Origin: Succinivibrio sp.
Lineage (GTDB): Bacteria; Pseudomonadota; Gammaproteobacteria; Enterobacterales; Succinivibrionaceae
NCBI GenBank assembly: GCA_024693025.1
Contig: JAILLS010000083.1
Location: forward strand, 1-64,000
Length of the DNA stretch: 64,000 bases
Direction of reading: 5' to 3'
Part shown: piece after piece, positions 26,084-35,459 of the stretch
How positions within the stretch are numbered: the stretch's first letter is position 1
Layout: every line of letters starts with the position of its first letter
Notes under the pieces: generated by a model
Seen by the model: the letters and a program-made list of their open reading frames with translations, nothing else
Told to the model about the DNA's origin: nothing
Database searches by the model: none
Made by a program: the position numbers and the translations under genes

Positions 26084-27274
26084 GTGACCGAGAATACCGA
26101 GAATACCAAGCAGCCCCTGCCGCAGAAGCAGCAGCACCGTCCTGGTGAGCTGCCGGGCTGGAAAGCTTCCCCTGTATCCCAGAATAAAAAACCGATTCTG
26201 CAGATAAAAGGTTTAACCAAGCAGTTTGGAAATTTCAATGCCGTAGATAAGGTGGATCTGACTGTCTATGAAGGTGAGATTTTCGCGCTGCTCGGTTCTT
26301 CAGGCTGCGGCAAATCCACCCTGCTGCGTATGCTGGCAGGCTTTGAGCAGCCTACCTACGGCAAGATTATTCTCGATGGTGAGGACATCGTCGATGATCC
26401 TCCCTACAGACGCAACATCAATATGATGTTCCAGTCCTATGCGCTGTTCCCATATATGACCGTCAAGCAGAATATCGCCTTTGGTCTGAAGCAGGAGCAT
26501 ATGCCTAAGGCTCAGATCGAAGAGCGCGTGCAGAAAATGCTCAAGCTCGTGCATATGGAAAACTATGTGGATCGCAAGCCGCATCAGCTCTCAGGCGGTC
26601 AGCGTCAGCGCGTGGCTCTGGCCCGCTCTCTGGCCAAGGAACCGCGCCTGCTGCTGCTCGACGAGCCGATGGGTGCCCTCGATAAGAAGCTGCGCGAGCA
26701 GATGCGCCTGGAGCTTGTCGATATCATCAACTCCGTAGGTGTGACCTGTCTGATGGTGACCCATGATCAGGAAGAGGCCATGACCATGGCCGATCGCATC
26801 GCCATTATGGATCGCGGCGAGTTTGTGCAGGTCGGCGGTCCGCGCGAGATCTACGAAAACCCGAACTGCCGCTTCTCGGCAGAGTTTATCGGCTCAGTCA
26901 ATCTGTTTGACTGCACCCTGGTCTCCTCCAACACCACGCAGTCCATCATCAAGGCCAGCGACTTCCATCATCCTATCGAGCTCTCGCACGATCTGGATCT
27001 TGCTGACGGCATGCCGCTCTCCATTGCGATAAGACCTGAGAAGATCTATATCTCCAAGGAGCGTCCTGCTGAGGAAACCAACTGGTGCGAAGGTGATGTG
27101 GAGAATATCGCCTATCTCGGAGATATTTCCATCTACTACGTCAAGCTTACCGATGGACGCATCGTGTCATCGACCCTGCCGAATGTCGACCGTTTCAAAA
27201 CCGGTCTGCCGACCTGGGAAGATCACGTGTATTTAAGCTGGGATCCAGAATCCTGCATTGCCCTAACCATTTAA
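26084..27274 (+). CDS. Polyamine ABC transporter ATPase (PotA/PotG)
   Basis: ATPase of a spermidine/putrescine importer; cytoplasmic, working with the two permeases that follow. Walker A GSSGCGKST, signature LSGGQRQRVALA, Walker B LLLLDEPMGALD and the H-loop VTHDQEEAM are intact. A TOBE-like domain fills the C-terminal third (IAIRPEKI). The start is GTG 26084 with AGGAG about eight bases upstream. The first 45 residues are a polar Gln/Pro-rich extension before the ABC domain. A permease gene follows 13 bases later. Confidence 0.95.
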   Translation: MTENTENTKQPLPQKQQHRPGELPGWKASPVSQNKKPILQIKGLTKQFGNFNAVDKVDLTVYEGEIFALLGSSGCGKSTLLRMLAGFEQPTYGKIILDGEDIVDDPPYRRNINMMFQSYALFPYMTVKQNIAFGLKQEHMPKAQIEERVQKMLKLVHMENYVDRKPHQLSGGQRQRVALARSLAKEPRLLLLDEPMGALDKKLREQMRLELVDIINSVGVTCLMVTHDQEEAMTMADRIAIMDRGEFVQVGGPREIYENPNCRFSAEFIGSVNLFDCTLVSSNTTQSIIKASDFHHPIELSHDLDLADGMPLSIAIRPEKIYISKERPAEETNWCEGDVENIAYLGDISIYYVKLTDGRIVSSTLPNVDRFKTGLPTWEDHVYLSWDPESCIALTI

Positions 27275-27287
27275 TGCCGGAGTTCAT

Positions 27288-28274
27288 ATGCCTACAGGTA
27301 TAAGCGGGATCACTCCCACCCTGATCCGTCAGAAGATTAAGCAGCGCCGCCGCCGTAAAGCGGAGATCAGAAATATGGTCCATCAGGAAAACGGGATCCG
27401 CCAGTATGCGGTCATTTTCCTGCCTTATCTGTGGATGCTGCTGTTCTTCCTTCTGCCGTTCCTGATTATCTTCAAGATATCTTTTTCGGTCACCGAGATT
27501 GCCATCCCTCCCTATTCGCCGCTGGTATCCTTCGTCGATGGAGCGATGCAGATCCTCCTGCACCTTGAGAACTATACCAATATCTTTACCGATGAGGACG
27601 GCACCTATCTGCGCTCCTACTTAAAATCCGTGCAGGTAGCCTCCTTCTCCACGCTGTTCTGCCTGATCATCGGCTATCCCATCGCCTGGGCGCTGGCCAC
27701 CTGCAAGAACACCACCCGCAACGTCATGTTCATGCTGATCATCATGCCGAGCTGGACCTCCTTTGTGGTCAGAATCTATGCCTGGATGACCATCATGAAA
27801 AAGGACGGTCTGATCAACGACATCCTCATGGCCCTGGGGATTATTGACGAACCGCTGCATATGCTGCAGACCGATTTTGCCGTCTATGTCGGCATCGTCT
27901 ACTGCTATCTGCCCTATATGGTGCTGCCGCTGTTTGCCGCCCTGATGAAGGTTGACTATACCCTGATTGAAGCGGCCTATGATCTGGGCTGCCGTCCGAT
28001 CAAGACCTTCTTCAACTCGCTCATCCCGCAGACCAAGAGCGGTATTGTGGCCGGCTCCATGCTGGTCTTTATCCCGGCTCTGGGTGAGTACGTGATCCCG
28101 GAACTGCTCGGCGGTAAGGATTCAATCCTGATCGGCCGTATTCTGTGGCAGGAGTTCTTCAACAACCGCGACTGGCCTTTAGCCTCAGCCGTAGCCATCA
28201 CCATGCTGGCTATTCTGGCCATCCCAATCGTCTGGTTCTTCAACGCACAGCGTAAAAGCAGGGAGCGTGTCTAA
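27288..28274 (+). CDS. potH: Polyamine ABC transporter permease PotH/PotB-type
   Basis: Inner-membrane permease of the polyamine importer, 328 residues. A basic N-terminal segment is followed by about six hydrophobic helices; the coupling-helix motif appears as LIEAAYDLGCRPIKTFF. Segments such as MPSWTSFVVRIYAWM are characteristic of PotH/PotB. CGGAG precedes the ATG. Its TAA overlaps the start of the next permease (TAATG), so translation is coupled. Confidence 0.93.
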   Translation: MPTGISGITPTLIRQKIKQRRRRKAEIRNMVHQENGIRQYAVIFLPYLWMLLFFLLPFLIIFKISFSVTEIAIPPYSPLVSFVDGAMQILLHLENYTNIFTDEDGTYLRSYLKSVQVASFSTLFCLIIGYPIAWALATCKNTTRNVMFMLIIMPSWTSFVVRIYAWMTIMKKDGLINDILMALGIIDEPLHMLQTDFAVYVGIVYCYLPYMVLPLFAALMKVDYTLIEAAYDLGCRPIKTFFNSLIPQTKSGIVAGSMLVFIPALGEYVIPELLGGKDSILIGRILWQEFFNNRDWPLASAVAITMLAILAIPIVWFFNAQRKSRERV

Positions 28275-29158
28275 TGGTTAATTTAACTAAGGAACAGAAA
28301 AGCGGCATTGCCAAATTCGTAATCCTCACGGCCGCCCTGATCTTTCTCTATCTGCCGATAGCCACTCTGATCGTCTACTCCTTCAATGAGTCGAAGATGG
28401 TGACCGTCTGGACGGAGTTTTCCTTCAAATGGTATAACGCTCTGTTCCACAATACGGCCATTATCAAGGCAGTTCTGCTCTCCCTGTCCATTGCCGTGTG
28501 TTCAGCGGCTGCCTCCGTGGTTATCGGCACGCTGGCTGCCCTGGTGATGGTGAGAATTCACTATTTTAAGGGTGAATCTGCCTTTGTGCTGTTTATGACC
28601 GCTCCAATGGTGCTGCCTGAGGTGATCACAGGTCTGGCGCTCCTGCTGCTGTTCGTCACCCTGGGAGATTTTATTCCCTGGTTTGCAGACCGCGGCATGT
28701 TCGCCATCTGGGTCGCGCATGTCACCTTCTGCTCCGCCTATGCCACCGTGGTGGTGCGCTCCAGACTCGTCGAGCTGGATATCTCGGTAGAAGAGGCGGC
28801 CAAAGATCTCGGCGCCACCCCGTTCAAGGTTTTCTTTGCCGTGGTGCTGCCTTCGATTATGCCGGCGGAGGTTTCAGCCTTCCTGCTCTCCTTCACCATG
28901 TCCATGGACGATCTCGTGATCACCAGCTTTGTCGCTGGCCCTGAAAGCACCACGCTGCCGATGATCATCTTCTCAAGCGTGCGCCGTGGTCTGAGTCCGG
29001 AAATCAACGCGCTGGCGACCATCATTATCCTGGTTGCCGCCACCTGTACCTTCTTTGCGTGGCTGCAGGTGGTACAGAAGCAGAAACGCCTGGCTCAGGA
29101 CGCTGCTGCCGCAGCTCAGGCAGCCAAGGAAGAGCGTCAGGCGCTGCTGCAGCGTTAA
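28274..29158 (+). CDS. potI: Polyamine ABC transporter permease PotI/PotC-type
   Basis: Second inner-membrane permease, 294 residues, about six helices. The coupling motif is VEEAAKDLGATPFKVFF, and YLPIATLIVYSFNESK plus FTMSMDDLVITSFVAGP are family landmarks. It shares one base with the stop of potH and ends the operon at a terminator. No polyamine-binding protein (PotF/PotD) gene is next to the operon; it must be encoded elsewhere if the importer is functional. The C-terminal tail is rich in Ala, Gln and Glu. Confidence 0.93.
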   Translation: MVNLTKEQKSGIAKFVILTAALIFLYLPIATLIVYSFNESKMVTVWTEFSFKWYNALFHNTAIIKAVLLSLSIAVCSAAASVVIGTLAALVMVRIHYFKGESAFVLFMTAPMVLPEVITGLALLLLFVTLGDFIPWFADRGMFAIWVAHVTFCSAYATVVVRSRLVELDISVEEAAKDLGATPFKVFFAVVLPSIMPAEVSAFLLSFTMSMDDLVITSFVAGPESTTLPMIIFSSVRRGLSPEINALATIIILVAATCTFFAWLQVVQKQKRLAQDAAAAAQAAKEERQALLQR

Positions 29159-29169
29159 GCCTCATCACC

Positions 29170-29208
29170 AAAAAATCCCGTTAAGCTTAAGCCTGACGGG
29201 ATTTTTTT
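29170..29208 (+). terminator. Terminator of the pot operon
   Basis: AAAAAATCCCGT pairs with ACGGGATTTTTT around a loop containing TTAAGCTTAA, ten bases after the potI stop. Confidence 0.92.
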
Positions 29209-29322
29209 AACTTATTCTCAAGATTCCACAGCTTTGAGCTCAGGCCCGACCTTAGGCATAAGGCAGGACCTTGGGTGAACTGTCTGGGCAGACACAAGGC
29301 GCTAAAGAACCATTAATTTAGT

Positions 29323-30363
29323 CTATTGATTAGGTGTATTTTTTTGAGGAGTCTTATAGATATAATAAGGCAGCTGAATATCATTATCGCGGACCACCGC
29401 TCGATTCTCATCAATAAACCTGTTCAGATCACGCTGTCCCTGAGCGAGACTCACGCAAACCCTGGCAATGGTTTCCGCATCCTGTACGACCGTATTTTCC
29501 ATATAGCCTTCAGCAATCTGAATTTTGGCATCGGACAGACCGTCCACGCCAAAGATGACCGGCCAGCCCTTTTGACGCGGATTCAGATCTCCATAGTCGA
29601 CCAGCACTGAGATGGCCGCCAGCGCCATATCGTCATTCTCTGCAACTATTGCCTCGATATCCGAAAGGATCCCGGTATCAAAGATAGCCGCCAGCTGATC
29701 CATCGTATATTCATAGTTGAAATTACCCTTAACCTCTCTGATCACCTTATAGTTGATATTGCGGTTTTTAAGCATATTGAATAAGCCGGTGGTACGGTTT
29801 CTGGTATCACGATGCCCCTCCACGCCGGTGATCAGCAGCAGATCCAGAACTCCATTGCGGTTCTGATCCCAGTCAGGATAAGAGCGGCGCACATACTGAT
29901 ACACGCTCTCGCCTAACATCAGACCGCCTTCAATACTGTTGCTGCGTACAAACCAGCAGTCAGAATACAGATTGATCTTGTCAGAGGTTGGCTTGCGCAT
30001 GACGAAAATCAGCGGCAGATTCAGGCTGATAAGTTCGCTGGCAAATAAATCATCATGTTCGCGATCGGAGACATGGATGATAATCGGTACATTAGGCCTG
30101 GCATTCTCTTTAATGATTTTAAGCTGTTTTTCAAGAGAGCCCGCGAGCTCGTAATTTTCCACCTGCATCCCTGCTTCTTTGGCCTGCCTGATGATCTGTG
30201 TTCTGACATTGTTGATGATCGTCATGGGGGTCTTGCCGAAATACACCTGCACGGACTTGGTTTTATGATAGACAGGATCGTCATCCTCGCTCAGTGCAGC
30301 CTGCAGCGGCAACAGCCAGAGCGCGGCAGACAGCAGCACCAAGCACTTATGTAACAGCGACAT
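29323..30363 (-). CDS. Periplasmic galactose-binding-protein-like (MglB family)
   Basis: 346 residues with a signal peptide (hydrophobic LVLLSAALWLLPLQAALS), so periplasmic. It has the type I sugar-binding fold of MglB, including the calcium loop DWDQNRNGVLD, the GVEGHRDTRNRT segment and FGVDGL. Compared with MglB from memory, some sugar contacts remain (His and Asp of GHRD, Asn/Asp of VAENDDM, Asp of GVDG) while others are changed (the early Asp, the Trp and the late Asn). No transporter genes are adjacent, so it could serve an importer elsewhere or a chemoreceptor. ATG 30363 is used; a TTG two codons earlier or nine codons earlier is possible. Confidence 0.8.
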   Translation of the reverse strand: MSLLHKCLVLLSAALWLLPLQAALSEDDDPVYHKTKSVQVYFGKTPMTIINNVRTQIIRQAKEAGMQVENYELAGSLEKQLKIIKENARPNVPIIIHVSDREHDDLFASELISLNLPLIFVMRKPTSDKINLYSDCWFVRSNSIEGGLMLGESVYQYVRRSYPDWDQNRNGVLDLLLITGVEGHRDTRNRTTGLFNMLKNRNINYKVIREVKGNFNYEYTMDQLAAIFDTGILSDIEAIVAENDDMALAAISVLVDYGDLNPRQKGWPVIFGVDGLSDAKIQIAEGYMENTVVQDAETIARVCVSLAQGQRDLNRFIDENRAVVRDNDIQLPYYIYKTPQKNTPNQ

Positions 30364-30409
30364 CCCCAATTCAAGGCTCTCCTGTGTCAACTACCAGTCT
30401 TTGCCAACC

Positions 30410-31612
30410 TTAAGCTTCACTATCCTGCGGCAGCAGCAGATTAAGCAGCACTGCAACCATCGACGCAAGGCCGATGCCGGTAAACATAAAGTCTCCATAT
30501 CCGATGGCCGCACCGCCTATGCCCATGGTCAGGGTGACTGAAACAATGATAAGATTGCGCGTCTTGTGCAGATCCACCTCATGCTGGATCATGCTCTGAA
30601 TACCCACCGCAGCAATACTGCCAAAGAGCAGCAGCATAATGCCGCCTAACACTGCCGACGGGATGCTCTGCAGCACCGCACTGAGCTTACCTAAAACCGA
30701 AAATACCAGCGCTGTTACTGCGGCAATCCGGATCACCTGAGGATTGCTGACCCTCGTGATCTGGATGGCACCGGTCACCTCACTATAGGTAGTAACCGGA
30801 GGCCCGCCCAGCAGAGAGGCCACGAGACAGGCCAGCCCGTCACCGAACATGGTGCGGTGCAGACCAGGGTCGGTCACAAAATCACGCTTGGCCACCGCAC
30901 TGATCACGTACACGTCACCAATATGCTCAATGACCGGAGCAATTGCCACAGGAATCATAAAGACAAACGGTTCCCAGGAAAAATCCGGCAGATGAAAATC
31001 TGAAATTGAATGAGGCAGAGAGAACCAGGCCGCCGCCCTGATCGGTTCAAAATCCACCACTCCCATATAGATAGCCGCCAGGTAACCTGTAGTGATCCCG
31101 CAGATCACCGGTACTAACTGCAGCAGTCCCCTGCAGAAGGTGAGCACAATGATGGCGGTCGCAAGTGCAATCAGAGCCAGAGGCCAGTTCGTTTTGGCCA
31201 TGTCCACCCCAGCCCCGCTCAGTGACAGACCGATCAGGATAATGATCGGTCCTATCACCACCGGCGGGAAGAAGCGGTTAAGAATACGCCGTCCCTGCCA
31301 CAGGATCAGACCTGACATGAGGAAGTAAACCAGAGCAACCCCCGCAATGCCGGCTAAAGTGGCTGACATACCCCACTGCTTGTTGGCAGCAATGATTGGT
31401 GCAATAAAGGCAAAGCTTGAGCCCAAAAAAATTGGTACTTTCCCTCCTGTGACAAAATGGAAGAGTAAAGTACCAAGTCCTGCGGTAAAAAGTGCTGTTG
31501 CCGGATCAAGTCCCACAAGCAGAGGGACTAATACCGTCGAGCCGAAGGCTACAAACAGAAACTGCACACCGATAATGGTTTTTCGCGAAGCGGTAAGTTG
31601 ATTTGGATCCAT
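30410..31612 (-). CDS. uraA: Uracil/xanthine permease, NCS2 family
   Basis: Proton-coupled nucleobase importer of the inner membrane, 400 residues with about 12 to 14 hydrophobic segments. FVAFGSTVLVPLLVGLDP at the N-terminus, IFLGSSFAFIAPI, and the substrate-binding helices containing AIAPVIEHIGD and GGPPVTTYSEVTGAI are those of UraA. The glutamates of the binding site are present. The ribosome site is weak (GAGAGC). It is followed 46 bases later by the MglB-like gene on the same strand, so they may share a transcript. Confidence 0.9.
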   Translation of the reverse strand: MDPNQLTASRKTIIGVQFLFVAFGSTVLVPLLVGLDPATALFTAGLGTLLFHFVTGGKVPIFLGSSFAFIAPIIAANKQWGMSATLAGIAGVALVYFLMSGLILWQGRRILNRFFPPVVIGPIIILIGLSLSGAGVDMAKTNWPLALIALATAIIVLTFCRGLLQLVPVICGITTGYLAAIYMGVVDFEPIRAAAWFSLPHSISDFHLPDFSWEPFVFMIPVAIAPVIEHIGDVYVISAVAKRDFVTDPGLHRTMFGDGLACLVASLLGGPPVTTYSEVTGAIQITRVSNPQVIRIAAVTALVFSVLGKLSAVLQSIPSAVLGGIMLLLFGSIAAVGIQSMIQHEVDLHKTRNLIIVSVTLTMGIGGAAIGYGDFMFTGIGLASMVAVLLNLLLPQDSEA

Positions 31613-31714
31613 AACTAGAAGCTCTCAAAACTGCATACATACAGGATCTATTTTACTCTGATCTGACTAAAACCTCTATCTAATTTAAAGTCAGAAGGTT
31701 CAGACCGCGTCTTT

Positions 31715-32239
31715 TCAGTGCGCCTGAGCTCTGAACAGAGTCCTTAATTCCTCATATAGCTCTCTGTTGCTGATATTGGCGGTGAGCTGACAGTCATACT
31801 CGTCAATACGCAGGACAAGTTGACTCTCATCAGGCATAGCAGCAAAAACATTACCTAAAAGGCTCTTCGGCTCTTCATTATCATTAAAGCCGGTAATCTT
31901 ATTTGCCTTAGCAAATTTTAGGATTTCGTTACAAAAATCGCTTTTAAAATCATCTAAATCAGTGACAGACAACTTTAGAAAACTTAACTGAAGAACTGGA
32001 TATTGATCCTGCTCCCATCTGTCATAAATCCATGTTCCTTTGACATAAGGATCAACTCCTTGGCCACAAAGAGTACCTATAGTCTTCAGAGTAAGCGATT
32101 TTCCAAAGCGACGCGGACGTGAAAAGCAAAGCCTTTTATAATTTTTGGTAAGATTGTAAATATATTATGTCTTATCGACATAACTAAAATTACTCTCTAA
32201 AAAATCTTCAATATTTTCTGACTGGACAATTAGTTTCAT
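31715..32239 (-). pseudogene. Broken AAA-ATPase (PD-(D/E)XK-associated) gene
   Basis: On the minus strand an ATG at 32239 begins MKLIVQSENIEDFLE, reads 24 codons to an in-frame TAA (32165-32167), and continues in the same frame through YIYNLTKNYKRLCFSRP, RRFGKSL (Walker A-like) and LVLRIDEYD (Walker B) to a stop at 31715. This is the N-terminal part of the predicted AAA-ATPase family often fused to a nuclease-like domain, normally over 500 residues. Here it has both a premature stop and loss of the C-terminal two thirds. Such genes are abundant and often decaying in anaerobic gut bacteria. Confidence 0.8.
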
Positions 32240-32660
32240 AATCACGTCCGACGACCTAATTCTTGAGAAAAATCATAGCATTGCAGCTTATGTCATCAGA
32301 TTGGTTATAGTGATTTTTAGGATTTTATGACCCAGCGCAAAGCCTGAAACATTCAAACCTGAATCTGCCTGTCAGGGCGCTCGTATTAGAGCTGACGGAC
32401 TTTTGGAGTTTGCCTGCTTTTAACGCTGCGGTCAGCTGCATTTCAGACCGGATTTATAGAGATCCCGACACTAGGACCTAAGTTCTGCAAATAAATAGTC
32501 TATGCCACCTATCCTAAGCGAATAAACACACTGTAGAGCAGGCAGAGCTCTTCAATGCAAGAATAGACTTACAGCTTAAGCTCCTGCTGAAGCTTTTGTA
32601 CGGCCAGCAGATCTGCAGGCCTTTGCACACACGCGGAGGCTTGATAGCAGCAGCCAGCAG
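32240..32660. other. Non-coding stretch
   Basis: About 420 bases between the broken ATPase gene and the ihfA terminator. It contains short inverted repeats but no open frame with a ribosome site or recognisable product. It may be the decayed flank of the pseudogene. Confidence 0.4.
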
Positions 32661-32662
32661 GA

Positions 32663-32691
32663 CAAAAAAAAGGCTACTTAAATCAGTAGCC
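32663..32691 (-). terminator. Terminator of the first ihfA-like gene
   Basis: Stem GGCTACT / AGTAGCC with a six-base loop, followed on the minus strand by eight T; 26 bases past the stop. Confidence 0.88.
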
Positions 32692-32716
32692 ACAAGACAG
32701 AAATGCAAGCTGTGCT

Positions 32717-33019
32717 TTAACGCTGCTTAGGCGTAGGATTGATTCTAGCGCGCAGCTTTTTGCCGGTTTTAAAGGTGGTAACCCGACGCGCTGAAATCTC
32801 GACATCTACCCCGGTTTTAGGGTTTCGTCCAGGGCGGGAGTTTTTATTTTTCAATTCAAAATTACCAAAACCGGTAATCTTGACTTCTTCTCCTCGCTCT
32901 AACACCTGCACAATCGTCTCAAAGAAACTATCAACAAACTCTTTAGTCAACTCATGAGTCAGCTTGAGATTATTTTTAAGCTCTATACGATGATAAATAT
33001 CTTCACGGGTTAAAGACAT
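32717..33019 (-). CDS. ihfA: Integration host factor alpha-like DNA-bending protein
   Basis: 100-residue HU/IHF family protein that bends DNA as a dimer. [24 protein letters not shown] followed by a [19 protein letters not shown] segment resembles IHF alpha more than HU. The proline of the DNA-intercalating arm (GRNPKTG) is present. ATG 33019 is used, with AAGGA nine bases upstream; a GTG two codons earlier is too close. The upstream region (33020-33478) is very AT-rich, as expected for an autoregulated nucleoid protein. A second family member lies at 49680-49964. Confidence 0.88.
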   Translation of the reverse strand: MSLTREDIYHRIELKNNLKLTHELTKEFVDSFFETIVQVLERGEEVKITGFGNFELKNKNSRPGRNPKTGVDVEISARRVTTFKTGKKLRARINPTPKQR

Positions 33020-33446
33020 AAACACTATTCCTTAAGATCCTTAATAATATTCTTAACTTTTAATAAAGATGGTTTTAACATCTTTGTTAAGTTACAAAAT
33101 GTGCGTTTTAGAAAAATTCACATGAAAAACTAAGGATGTGATAGTTATTATAATTAAATTTTTTGTATTTTGATCTAATTTTTTTTATATTTTAGTGCTA
33201 GGTTCAAAAAACGAGCCGACTAAATTTGTCGACTAACAATCTGATCTTTAAGACTGTTTTGAACCAATCCCTTGTGCTTAATATCTAAGTTCAGATATAA
33301 AAAGTCACATTTATCAAAATGATATTTAGATAAACACAAAAAAACTTTTTTCATGACTTAAGTAGAATTTTTTTGGTTAAAAAGTTAAAATTTTAGACTG
33401 ATAACAAGCTTTTTGGGCTTGGCTGTTTCAACCTGATAAGGAGATT
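33020..33446. promoter_or_regulatory. AT-rich divergent promoter region of ihfA-like gene and prs
   Basis: Over 400 bases with many A/T runs and no credible gene of its own. It serves both divergent genes. AT-rich curved DNA of this kind is a typical target for IHF or H-NS type proteins, but no specific operator can be named. Confidence 0.4.
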
Positions 33447-33479
33447 GTGAGTCTGACTGGACCCACAATGCATATTTAA
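33447..33479 (+). CDS. Possible ten-codon leader peptide before prs
   Basis: AAGGAG (33438-33443) is followed three bases later by GTG, which opens a frame of ten codons ([10 protein letters not shown]) ending in TAA at 33477-33479. The last A of this stop is the first base of the prs ATG, forming TAATG. The prs ATG itself has no ribosome site nearby, and its frame offers no other start between the upstream stop and 33479. Translational coupling of prs to the leader is inference, and the three-base spacing is short. Confidence 0.35.
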   Translation: MSLTGPTMHI

Positions 33480-34417
33480 TGAAACTATTTTGTGGTAATG
33501 CCATTCCTGAATTGGCGCAACGCATAGCAGAGCATCTGTATATTCATCTCGGTGACGCTACAGTAGATACCTTCAGTGACGGAGAAATTCATGTGCAGCT
33601 CAATGAGTTTGTCCGCGGCTGCGATACCTTTATCATTCAGTCTACCTGTGCTCCGACCAACGATAATCTGATGGAGCTCATTGTCATGATCGATGCCATG
33701 CGCAGAGCCTCAGCCGGGCGTATTACCGCGGTAGTCCCCTATTTTGGCTACGCAAGACAGGATCGGCGTCTGCGCTCAGCCCGTGTGCCAATCAGTGCCA
33801 AAGTGGTAGCTGATATGCTCTCTACCGTGGGTGTGGACCGCGTGCTGACCGTAGATCTGCATGCCGAACAGATTCAGGGCTTCTTCGATGTGCCGGTGGA
33901 CAACTGCTTCTCAAGCAATATCTTTGTCGAGGATATGCACAAACATGACCTCAACAACCCCTGCATCGTTTCTCCTGATATGGGTGGTGTGGTCAGAGCC
34001 AGAGCCTTTGCCAAGCTTCTTGACAATACCGATATTGCCATCATCGATAAGCGCCGTCCGCGTCCGAATGTCTCAGAGGTCATGCACCTCATCGGTGATG
34101 TCAAGGACAGAGACTGCATTATTGTCGACGATATCATTGATACGGGCGGGACACTCTGCAAGGCAGCAGCAGCGCTGAAGGAGCGCGGAGCCAAGCGCGT
34201 TTATGCCTATGGCACCCATGCGGTGTTATCCGGTTCTGCCTACGAGAATATCGCTAATTCAGAGATCGATGAACTGGTTGTCTCCGATTCAATTCCTGCT
34301 TCAGAAAAATTCCTCAAGCTCGACAAATTCAGAGTGCTCTCCTTAGCTCCGATGCTGGCTGAAGCCATTCGCCGCATCAGCAATGAAGAGTCGATTTCCT
34401 CAATGTTTATCGAGTAG
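33479..34417 (+). CDS. prs: Ribose-phosphate pyrophosphokinase
   Basis: Transfers pyrophosphate from ATP to ribose 5-phosphate to give PRPP for purine, pyrimidine, histidine, tryptophan and NAD synthesis. The 312-residue length is standard. The flexible-loop region [19 protein letters not shown], the metal site [12 protein letters not shown] and the PRPP loop [11 protein letters not shown] are intact. The ATG at 33479 gives the normal N-terminus ([13 protein letters not shown]). No ribosome site lies just upstream; see the leader peptide entry. Confidence 0.97.
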   Translation: MKLFCGNAIPELAQRIAEHLYIHLGDATVDTFSDGEIHVQLNEFVRGCDTFIIQSTCAPTNDNLMELIVMIDAMRRASAGRITAVVPYFGYARQDRRLRSARVPISAKVVADMLSTVGVDRVLTVDLHAEQIQGFFDVPVDNCFSSNIFVEDMHKHDLNNPCIVSPDMGGVVRARAFAKLLDNTDIAIIDKRRPRPNVSEVMHLIGDVKDRDCIIVDDIIDTGGTLCKAAAALKERGAKRVYAYGTHAVLSGSAYENIANSEIDELVVSDSIPASEKFLKLDKFRVLSLAPMLAEAIRRISNEESISSMFIE

Positions 34418-34455
34418 AGCTGAACTTTTCAGGGCCCTGCCTGCAGGTGGGAGCA

Positions 34456-35325
34456 TCAGAGATAATACAGCACGACCGCTGTAAACATTCCCAGCGTGAT
34501 GAGCATCTTCTTTTTGAAGGTGCTCTCATCTTTTATGTACCGGCGATAAAACACATAAGCTATGATCACGCCGATGACACTGCGCAGAGTCTGAATGATA
34601 TTGCCTTCCACCACGCCATTGACATGAAAGGTCACCACAAAGGCCAGCGTACAGACCAGCCAGGTGATGCCGACCCATTTGGCATGATAGGCACCCATCA
34701 GCGGCACTTTGCACAGCGGCATCAGCGGCAGAGCAATCAGACCGCAGACCACATATTCACAGACTGAGCAGATAGCCACCACGGTCAGAGTCTCACCTGG
34801 CACCGCATAGGTCAGCGCGGTCATGGACAAATCAGAGATACTGAAGCAGACACAGACTAATGCCAGCACCAGCAGAATAGTCGGCTTGACGCGTCCTGAG
34901 AGCGAAGAGAAATAAAATCCCAGCGCAATAATCGCGAAAATAGCCGTATACTGCAGAGGCGTAAACTCCTTATCGAAAAACAGAAAGGCAATCAGCGCCA
35001 GGATCGGAGTTTTAATGGTCATCAGCGGTGAGACAATGGAGGCATCCTGCCGGTCAAACACCAAAATCATGATGTACTGAGCCACCAGATAAGAGCTGAC
35101 ATTGCACAACAAAAGAAGCGCTGTGTGCAGATTGAGATACTGCCAGGGCTGATAGTACAGAAAAGGTCCGATGCACAGCACGAACATGCAGATATGCACT
35201 GCAACAAGCTCTCTAATCCCATGCAGATTGTATTTTTCCTGACAGTCCTTAGAGAAGGTATAGTTCAGGGCCTGGCAGAAAGCCGCAAAAAAGCCGCAGC
35301 ACAGCCCAAAGGTCTCAAGCGACAT
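34456..35325 (-). CDS. EamA/DMT-type transporter
   Basis: 289 residues with about ten hydrophobic helices in two halves, the layout of the drug/metabolite transporter superfamily. The protein starts at ATG 35325, where GAGG lies at good distance; an in-frame extension further upstream has no ribosome site and no membrane character. The first half has LVAQYIMILVFDRQDASIVSPLM and the second YVVCGLIALPL then IIQTLRSVIGVIIAYVFY, typical of EamA repeats. Substrate unknown. Convergent with prs across about 40 bases. Confidence 0.85.
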   Translation of the reverse strand: MSLETFGLCCGFFAAFCQALNYTFSKDCQEKYNLHGIRELVAVHICMFVLCIGPFLYYQPWQYLNLHTALLLLCNVSSYLVAQYIMILVFDRQDASIVSPLMTIKTPILALIAFLFFDKEFTPLQYTAIFAIIALGFYFSSLSGRVKPTILLVLALVCVCFSISDLSMTALTYAVPGETLTVVAICSVCEYVVCGLIALPLMPLCKVPLMGAYHAKWVGITWLVCTLAFVVTFHVNGVVEGNIIQTLRSVIGVIIAYVFYRRYIKDESTFKKKMLITLGMFTAVVLYYL

Positions 35326-35459
35326 AGACACCTCAGAATTCCATCGCTGCCTGATTGTACTCTTTTTCAAAGATTTTGCCTGAAAACTTGTGAGATAAAA
35401 GGTTTTATTCCTGCCTGAAGTCATTTATGATAGAAGAAATTTTTATCTCGGAGACAAGT

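Noticed and set aside
32514-32708. 64-codon minus-strand frame beside the ihfA-like gene
   Set aside because: Overlaps the gene's terminator and shows no coding character.
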